The position numbers were made by a program, and so were the translations under genes. From contig OU862909.1 in the NCBI GenBank assembly GCA_917880885.1, positions 34,160,405-34,224,404 on the forward strand: a DNA stretch of 64,000 nt. Direction: 5' to 3'. The notes below the pieces were generated by a model. The model had not been told where the DNA came from and ran no database searches. It worked only from the letters and a program-made list of their open reading frames with translations. The stretch comes from Limnephilus marmoratus (Eukaryota; Arthropoda; Insecta; Trichoptera; Limnephilidae). Position 1 is the stretch's first letter. Each line of letters opens with the position of its first letter. Below, piece after piece: positions 56,776 through 64,000 of the stretch.

Positions 56776-57172
56776 GAGGCGGATGTGGTTACCGCCTCCC
56801 AGAGAATCATTTATTGGATAACCAACACTGCCATAGGTCACCCCAAGCCGTTCGCTCTTTGGTGACAGCAGGGGTTCTCGGGTTCGTAGGGTGAGGTGGG
56901 TCCGGGTCTTGGCGGAGGATTTATCTGCCCACCAACCGAGTGGCAGGCCAATACTCTAATCTAACTCGCCAATACAGGTCAAGACTCTCTCGGAACATTG
57001 TCTTGCACCGCAATGAGAGGGATGGATTCAAACGTCCGACATACCTGGACGCATTGACTCCCAAATTCTTACCCACCCCTCATACCCTTTTCCTTTCCAG
57101 AACTTCCTTTCTTACAAAACCCTCCACATTAGCTTGTGTCGCTCTTCATAGAGAGAAAAAATGGCCTCATAT
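56776..57172 (+). mobile_element. R1 SINE-like repeat, long diverged copy
   Basis: GGAGGCGGATGTGGTTACCG, TTTATTGGATAACCAACACT, a longer middle (CTCTCTCGGAACATTGTC; GAGAGGGATGGATTCAAACG), CCCACCCCTCATACCC and a diverged tail ending ATGGCCTC. Confidence 0.78.
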
Positions 57173-57437
57173 TTAAACGCCCGGGGTCTCAAAAGTTTCG
57201 TATGATCTGTAGCTATTCGAAAACGTAAAAATAAATGAAATTATTGTTCACTACTAGCCCGCAAAAATGGCCGGAAGTTTTGAAAAAAAAATAAAACAAA
57301 GGGTTCATATTTTATATTTTGTACCAAACTTATTTTTCATTCCATAACTGTGATGTGTTAGGAAAAATATAAAAGGGAAAAATAACAATTTTTCTGGATA
57401 AAATCAGAATTCTTGTTGACTTACTAGTATTTTCAAT

Positions 57438-57765
57438 TTGGGAAGCGGGAATGTGTACCGCCGCCCCGGGAACCTTTATTGGATAACCAACAACTCTGCC
57501 ATAGGTCACCCCAAGTGGTTCGCTACCTTTGGTGATTTAGCAGGGGTGACCGGGTTCATGGGGTGAGATTTGTCTAGGTCTTGGAGGCAGATGACCAGGA
57601 CATACTGAACCCCAGATTCCTACCCACCCCTTAAACACTTTTCCTTCCCAGAACTCTCCTCTCCTTCCTTAAAAAACCCTCCACACAGCATCCCCAAAGA
57701 TGACATAGGCCCCGAGGGAAATTATTTTCCCCATGGCCTCCTATGTGGGGCTCATGTAGAAAAAA
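57438..57765 (+). mobile_element. R1 SINE-like repeat, full length
   Basis: TTTGGGAAGCGGGAATGTG, ACCGCCGCCCCGGGAACC, TTGGATAACCAACAACTCTG, TTCATGGGGTGAGATTTGTC, TCTCCTCTCCTTCCTT, then ACCCTCCACACAGCATCCCC, AAAGATGACATAGGCCC and GGGGCTCATGTAGAAAAAA. Confidence 0.87.
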
Positions 57766-58052
57766 ATATATCATAAACTTGAACTTTCTTTCATTTTTGT
57801 CAGTTATACACATTTTTTAATAATAAACAAATGTTTAAAGGTTAAATTACTGAAAAAAAAATTTACTTCAAAATTAAAAAAAAAATGTTTTTAGGTTTGT
57901 TTTCAGATTTTCAATGCATTTTAGCGGGCTAATAACCATTTAAAAAAAAAATTATTTAAAAAAATGCAGTTCTCATTTTCTTTGCAAGACGCAACTTTTG
58001 AGACCCCGGGCGTTTCTGAATTCTAAAGTTGAAATAATTGAGACACCCTATT

Positions 58053-58137
58053 GCACGTAGCATCCTTAAAGGTGACTTAGGCCCTAAGGGGAATTATTTT
58101 CTTCAAGGCCTCCTGCGTGGAGCTAATGTTTAAAAAA
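58053..58137 (+). mobile_element. R1/LINE-4 tail, severely 5' truncated
   Basis: GCACGTAGCATCCTTAAAGG, TGACTTAGGCCCTAAGGGG and GGAGCTAATGTTTAAAAAAAA. Only the shared tail is present, so it could be from either R1 or LINE-4. Confidence 0.72.
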
Positions 58138-58231
58138 AAGAGACGGAATTAAAAAAAAAGTTGAATCCTCGGACGTGACTTTATCGCCCCTGTACATAAT
58201 AGGTCATGATGACTGTGTGGGCGCCGAGGGA

Positions 58232-58276
58232 AGAAGTGGCGGGGGTGGGGGGAGGGGGGGGGGGAGTAAGGGCGGG
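58232..58276 (+). repeat. G-rich tract with G-quadruplex potential
   Basis: GGCGGGGGTGGGGGGAGGGG followed by more G runs and GGGCGGGG. Four or more runs of three or more Gs at short spacing. Confidence 0.65.
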
Positions 58277-58540
58277 GAAGATTGCGCACAGTGTTCTGAT
58301 CAATACACCCCCACGTACTTCCAACCTGTCAACTTGTCCGCTGACCTCCACTTCTTCTCCTTCTCCTTGGGCCCGCCTAGAGTTTTTAGTTACTCGCTCT
58401 TGTTTGAGACACCTTCCCTAAACAAAACTTTATTTGATTTCTTCTTGGCCACGGCTTCACAACGTTACTTTACATCGACAACTTTGTATTGCTATTCTTA
58501 ACTATAAGCAGAAAATCCAGTCAAGGTTTTCGAAATAATT

Positions 58541-58765
58541 GAAGTTAAACTTCTTTAGTACTGTTGTGATTTCCAAACTCGATGATACGGAAACGACAAA
58601 CATCTATAGGATCTAGCCTGCGAGAGAATGAGATAGAATGAAACCTTATCTACGAAGCGTTGCGCGCATTGGCCGCTTTGATTATGAGCTCACTTTTAAA
58701 GGCTCCTGTTGGTTGGGATTGTGTGGGTGAAGGTTTCACTATCACCGCGTGTGAACTGCACTCGA
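58541..58765 (-). repeat. R2 repeat, diverged copy
   Basis: GAAGTTAAACTTCTTTAGTA, TAGCCTGCGAGAGAATGAGA and ACCGCGTGTGAACTGCAC, with a different middle section. Confidence 0.75.
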
Positions 58766-59282
58766 TTTTAAAAAAAAAAATTAATTTTACATTCCGGCTT
58801 GATTAATTTCTGTGATAAACAATGGAGCTTTGAAATATCTTTTTAACTGGCAGAACACCGACGAATCTTAAGCGAAAAGCAGATAATCTAAAAGTTTGAA
58901 TCAGCACTCAAATTTGCACAACATTCGCTGTATTTAACCAATCTACGTTAACACATTTTTTCTAGCTTGTGACGTCATGTATCTTCTTTTTTAATTTACT
59001 TATTTTCTTCTGTTAATAATAAAGTCATTATGTTTGTTCTGCGCAATTAATTAAACGTTAGTTTATCAATTAAAAATAATAATTAATATTTGACAAGTTA
59101 AAGTATTTCACCAAAAAATGTAGACATAATTTGTCTCGACGCCACCTAGCGAGAGATTTAGCACTAACAATGCCTCTCTCACAAAAATAAAGTTAGTTGT
59201 TTTCAGGTGGAAAAATGTAATAAACAGTAATTGTTGAATGAAACACTAGCATATATTGAATTATTTGGCGGGTACTAGATAA

Positions 59283-59355
59283 GCCGCCATAGCTCAGTGG
59301 TGAGAGCACCTGACCGGCAATCAAAAGGACACGGGTTCAAGTCCCGTTGGCGTCG
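59283..59355 (+). other. tRNA-Ala-like SINE head or tRNA pseudogene
   Basis: Acceptor GCCGCCA/TGGCGTC (one mismatch), D arm GCTC/GAGC, T arm ACGGG-TTCAAGT-CCCGT perfect, A box TAGCTCAGTGGTGAG, B box GGTTCAAGTCC. The anticodon loop CCGGCAA would give GGC (Ala). However, position 33 is C not T, and two of five anticodon-stem pairs are lost (CCTGA versus TCAAA). The following GTATCTTTTCTCGG resembles the downstream of 53305-53400, which favours a SINE family. Confidence 0.6.
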
Positions 59356-59453
59356 TGTATCTTTTCTCGGAAGATTTTTTAAATGTAGATGAGTGTTTCA
59401 GGCTGATAATTATTACTTATAATAATTTAAACATTTTTTTTTAAATTACCAAT

Positions 59454-59828
59454 TTGGGAGGCAGGTATGGGTACCGCCGCCCTGGGAACCATTTATTAAA
59501 TTACAAACACTTCTGCCATAGGTCCCCCGAGTGGTTTGCTACGTTTAGTGACTTAGCAGGGGTGCCCGGGTTCACGGGGTGAAGTTTGTCCGGGTTTTGG
59601 CGACTTCTCCAGTCGTACTCTCTCGCAACAATGCATCGCAGTGGGAGGGATGGATTCATACGTCCGTCACTTATGGGCACACTGACCACCTGATTCCTCC
59701 TCACCCCTAATACTTTTTCATTCCCAGAACTTCCTCTCCTTCCTTTCATAAAAAGACCCTCCACATAGCATCTCCAAAGATGACACAGGCCCTAAGGGTA
59801 ATAATTTGTGGAGCTAATGTAAAAAAAA
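59454..59828 (+). mobile_element. R1 SINE-like repeat, full length
   Basis: TTTGGGAGGCAGGTATGGG, TACCGCCGCCCTGGGAACC, TTAGCAGGGGTGCCCGGGTT, CTCTCTCGCAACAATGCATC, CTTCCTCTCCTTCCTTTC, CATCTCCAAAGATGACAC and GTGGAGCTAATGTAAAAAAA. Confidence 0.85.
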
Positions 59829-60584
59829 GTCCTACAATTAACTAGTAGTACAACGATATTAACAGAAGACATCCTATTATGATAAACATGTATTCTGTTG
59901 GTCTATAATAAGTCATACACATATATTATTCAAATTGCATGCTTGAAACCAGAGCAAAGTGCATCGAAAAAAACACGAACATGGGGGTCTATGGTTTTTA
60001 GTGTTAGCAATTGCAGAATTTTGATTTTGAACTATGCTTTTTGTTTTTCAACACAACACCGTTAATAAGTTTTCAACCACTTTGAATTAGCTTAAAAAAA
60101 CACCAAACGATTATTGTTATTACTCCAGGAAAAAAGCTTTTATCTTCACAGTGATATTTAAAACGTATCTGTAGGTATCGACATTGGTTGAATGGTTATT
60201 AATTAGCAACGTGTTGAAAGGCAAAAACCGGCGAAATGTAGACGTGTTGAAAGTATAAGCCCAACACCTAACATTCAAAACACTATGGTGCCAAACAGTG
60301 AAAACGATAGCCGCCCCTTTCGTGTTTTTTGTGGACGAAATTGCTTTAGTTTCTAACCGTAAAGGCTGATCATACAAGAACGAGGCATATTGTATGACAT
60401 ATTAAAATATTAGTTTTTCTACCCATTGTGATTTGCATCCTTGAAAATATCCATTAAAAATCGCTGAAAAAAGTTATGGTCGTAAGTAAGATCGAAATCA
60501 ACAAAGGCATCGCGATTTTCACTTTAATATTTCCACACCGCATTTTTCTGAGTAAACACATATGAAACAAAATATATATTTATG

Positions 60585-60656
60585 TTTTTGAATGTAGCTA
60601 TTGTAGGATTTGCACATCAAATAAGTGGTTTATACAAAGTAAAATTATTTCATTAT
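60585..60656 (+). mobile_element. 72-bp minimal Penelope-like insertion
   Basis: The 12-bp TATATATTTATG flanks both sides (60573-60584, 60657-60668). The interior is TTTTTGAATGTAGCTATT joined to GGATTTGCACATCAAATAAG then TGGTTTATACAAAGT to TTTCATTA. The right piece begins close to where the hammerhead is predicted to cut (GTC|GGATTT). Confidence 0.82.
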
Positions 60657-60689
60657 TATATATTTATGATTCAGAGTTAAACTGTCACA

Positions 60690-60765
60690 TTTTACATTTG
60701 AGTTTTGCTGTAAAACCTCAAAAGCTCTCGGTTTGAGAGTTTCACATAAACTCAAATGTAAAATT
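60690..60765. repeat. Hairpin with 16-bp arms
   Basis: TTTTACATTTGAGTTT and AAACTCAAATGTAAAA, about 40 bp apart, perfect pairing. Confidence 0.75.
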
Positions 60766-61924
60766 CAAATCATCATCAAATCTGCGTTAATTTGTTTTTA
60801 CATTTCAAAGGTTTCGTTAAACTCCGATTGTTACACGTGTTTAAGGAAGCTAAATATTCTCTAACATTTTGGCGCCAACGTGGATTTTGCATAACACGTC
60901 CCATACATACTTGAACAGTAATTGTTGATTTTTTTTGCCCGTCCGCCTCTTGTGCACCCCCCCCCCTTAGAAGACGGGTAGTATTTTGTTAATATCTGAA
61001 AACCAAACATAATATTGAAAATTATATTTGAAATAATTGACAAGTTTCTTCAATATCAACTTTTTTGCTTTCGAAATTTCATGGACAGGAACAAAATGCA
61101 TTGAAAACCTCTAAAACCTAGCTCTACACCCACATATTGCAGTTCTTTTGTAGATGTAGTCATGATTTCACTGCACTGCTATTGTAGTGTGTCGTATCTT
61201 AGGGGTTTCTATCAAATTCGAACAAGTCACTAATCTAAAAGATTACACAGTGCATCTTATACATTAATTTGGTACATCATTTGTATCACGTGTACCTACC
61301 TTTAGTAAAGGATGTACTCTCCCGTCGATTCGAGGATCCGGAGCTATTCGTCCTGCCCCCTTCCTTTCCCGTTGACGAATGCCCCCATCAATTTCCCAGC
61401 ATGTCGGCGCGCGTTCTTCCTTAATGTTTACTGATTTGTCTATTGAATAAATATACCCCAGCCTCGAGTCGGTGTTCCACATAAAACTGAAGTATAAGTC
61501 CACCCTTATTGCCGAATCGGTATATAAACAGCGTTTGAACCAAATTGACTTGCGCGATGAAGTGGTGCTGGTGGTTGAAACGCTTCACTGTGAATCTTGT
61601 GGGAGCTGGTTCTGTTCTTGTCAAATAGTGATGATAATGAGAGCCTAGTGTTAGCAGAACACCGTTATTTGTGTCCCATTAAAATCTCTCGAACCGTGAG
61701 TTTACTTACGATGTCACAAAATAATTTAAGAAATCATTGATAATATATGGTAGAGAGGCGATTATTCAAATACTTGAATAGAGCAGAATTCTGTATTATA
61801 AGCAGCAGGAACTATCGAACGGTGAATTTTGGCGTAGGTACCTAATAAAGTTTATGCATGCAGCCTTTATAGATGAGATTCGTACGTAAATTTCTTTTAT
61901 TTTCAGCTTGCAATGCCAATTCCA
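60766..61924. other. Unassigned DNA
   Basis: Contains a poly-C run (60956-60965). The minus-strand frames at 61264-61624 have no recognisable domain. Confidence 0.4.
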
Positions 61925-62355
61925 AACATGAGCTATGGAGCATAATTTTTATTTATTTATTCAATGAAAAGAACATGATTTAATGAATTTCTACGCCAAT
62001 GAAGAGTACTAGCTCTTGAGCCTGGCGTAGGAGTTATTTTACAACTATTTCATTTTTATAACAAACATTTTACTTACAGTATTTAATAAATATAAACTAT
62101 ATATAAATCTAATATATAAACTACTATTATTTCATTTTTATAACATACATTTTACTTAGTGTATACAATAAATATAAACTATGTTGTGATGTTAATTTTT
62201 GATATGACATGAATTGGAGTTATAACATTTTGATTGGTGATGTTATGGTTGTTGATTTTTTTTTAAAGATTAATTTGATCTTTTTCGTGAATGATACGAA
62301 ATCTGTTATTTTTTTAATTTCTTCGGGAAGACTATTAAAATATTTTATGCCTTTG
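61925..62355 (-). pseudogene. LINE 3' end with duplicated UTR
   Basis: A minus-strand frame near 62350-62240 reads IYKGIKYFNSLPEEIKKITD, FVSFTKKIKLIF, a LINE ORF2 C-terminus. The 3' UTR contains a ~90-bp direct repeat (ATTATTTCATTTTTATAAC...AATAAATATAAACTAT) and ends near an AATAAATAAATAAA tail. Confidence 0.6.
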
Positions 62356-64000
62356 TAAATATAATAAACGTGTTAAAAAAATTATATGTGCTAAACATAT
62401 TTATTAGGTTTCTAAAATTTAGGCAGTGTTTGAAAGTTTATTTTACACCAGACAAATGGATTTCTAGTTTCAATAAAAAACCTTTATGTATCACTGTTTT
62501 CTATACCAAGATTAAGAGTTATTTTAAGAATGTACGAGTATCTTGCAATTGAGCATGTTCGTTACATTGAAAATTCTGGCTATTTATTGAGATTCAGTAA
62601 AGTACCACCTCCTCGTGAACAGAATCACATTTATGGCGAAGTTCCTTTTCTTTTCACCGTGGCTTCTTTTGTCTCTAAAACATTTTTCTTCCGTTGTCTG
62701 CCCAGTTTCCTGCATTTCTCCGCGCTAACGACGACACACGACCACTGCAATAGGTGTGCACTAGACGCTAGTCACTAGTGCTCAGTAGACACGTATCCCG
62801 ACACTAGTTTTTCTCGATAGTTTCGCTTCCTAAGGTGGTTTACTGATTTACTTTTATTCTTGTTTGTAACAGAGACAGCTTCCAGTTATACGTTTTGTCC
62901 TGGCCACACACCGGTTTGCAAAATAATTGCTATTTTCCATTGATGTATTTTCTTATCTTGTGAAATTTAACCCTTTAAAGGAACCAGTCCTACAAATGAA
63001 TACCGGGTTCTAAAAAATACTTTTACTACCTGTTATTGACGATACGTAGATGGCCTGCATAACTCGCAAGCACGCCATAGGCCCATTAAGCCATCTCTTA
63101 TGTTTGACCTCATTTCTTTGGCATTATAGTCCAGTTGCCTTTAAAGTTTACAGGGGTTTTCAGCGGACACTTGGCTTCTTGTTCTTAGAAAGGGAGGCAT
63201 CTGAGTCTTCATCCCATAAATGTGCAACATTTGCATCATCAATAATTCGGCGTTTCTTCGTCCCTCTTACCCTTTCTCGAGTAATCGGTATTTGCCACGT
63301 ATCTCCGGAGGTGATAATGTCCTGTTAATGTCCCACTGGTTTCCTTGAGTTTCCGCCAGACTTTCGGTCCATATAGAGAAGTTGACTGGATCATTTTAAC
63401 TGTCTACGAGCGCTGTTTGATTGTTTCAGGTACTTTCGCATTCTTTCCGGTGCTAATTTTGATCCACTTTTAGTTTTTATTTTAAATAAAAATGATGAAG
63501 AATTTCTTTATTTGAAAGCGTAGGATTTTAATTGATAGTTATATTTACTATGACTCCTACCAAAAAATTCAAATAGCTACATCAATTATTAAGGTACGCT
63601 TTTCAGAGAAAATCATTCACACTCGAGTCCATTTTACGCACGAAATTATCCGGGTTTTATTTTTTGGCATCGCGGAGTAGTTGTATCGACTACACGGGAT
63701 TTTTTGTTTCCAATTGTGGCGGAGCAGAGCTGAAAATTAATTGAACCATGTATCACATATTTGCGAAATGAATTTCTGTGACACTCGCACGTGGAATACC
63801 CGAGGAGAATACCGCCGAGGTGGATAAGTATTGGGAGGGTGTCAGGTGAGGGGAAGTGTTTGACATCGTTTGTTGGTATTGGGATACTCTAAAATTAATA
63901 TATAGATTGAAGTTATGGTCTTACACATATATGGGATAAAAGTTATTTTACAATTAAAATATCTTTGGCGGTTTGCATTATATTTCGAGCTGTGATCAAT
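62356..64000. other. Unassigned DNA with one coding-like stretch
   Basis: The minus strand at 63170-63326 reads TWQIPITRERVRGTKKRRII, DDANVAHLWDEDSDASLSKN then KKPSVR and a stop. Its charged, acidic composition looks protein-like, perhaps a transposase N-terminus or a host exon, but it is not assigned. Confidence 0.3.

Noticed and set aside
59283..59355. Functional tRNA-Ala
   Set aside because: C at position 33, a broken anticodon stem and an acceptor mismatch; the downstream sequence suggests a SINE.

Overview
The window looks like intronic DNA of an arthropod, most likely an insect. It is AT-rich, with no bacterial-style gene packing. Two short, cleanly spliced exons on the + strand (1347-1449 and 27014-27147) are the only host coding sequence I can support. 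They join in frame, giving an extracellular Cys-rich/EGF-like segment that resembles the N-terminal region of GPR158/GPR179-type orphan class C receptors (Drosophila smog/CG31760 group). The gene identity is an inference from motifs. The exons are separated by a 25.6-kb intron, and the rest of the window would lie in the following intron or beyond.

Almost everything else is transposable-element DNA, much of it nested. Region by region: 0-9 kb has a Helitron, exon 1, an ~825-bp TIR element, an RTE-like LINE fragment, a solo LTR and two tRNA-derived SINEs. 9.3-13.5 kb is a nearly full-length CR1/Jockey-like LINE with a PHD-finger ORF1 and a broken ORF2. 13.9-16.4 kb is a hAT-type element with an exact 8-bp TSD that contains a LINE fragment. 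18.1-22.0 kb is a Penelope-like element (PLE) interrupted by a younger CR1/Jockey-like LINE whose ORF2 is open over about 950 codons. 23-27 kb has two elements with arrays of short GACAGTTG-type subterminal repeats, a split 240-bp repeat (R2) and exon 2. 28-37 kb has LINE 3' ends, several foldback/MITE elements and a 102-bp Helitron. 37.7-39.4 kb is a second hAT-type element with an 8-bp TSD and a nested TIR element. 40-45 kb has foldback MITEs and a 1.57-kb foldback element with ~385-bp arms. 46-50 kb has a LINE 3' half, a minisatellite cut by a MITE and a PLE. 51-60 kb has R2 arrays, R1 SINE-like repeats, tRNA-like SINE heads and a second Helitron. 60-64 kb has a 72-bp PLE footprint and a LINE 3' end.

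Three functional links stand out. First, the R1 repeat (at least seven copies plus tails) ends in the same ~95-bp tail as a LINE at 46.7-47.7 kb, as expected for a SINE mobilised by that LINE. Second, the PLE copies carry hammerhead-ribozyme cores in their terminal repeats. Three independent insertions each have a 12-bp target duplication, and one is a 72-bp minimal copy starting close to the predicted ribozyme cleavage site. Third, two related LINEs keep a stem-loop just before the tail with different stem sequences but intact pairing. R1, R2 and R4 are names I use for repeat families defined within this window.
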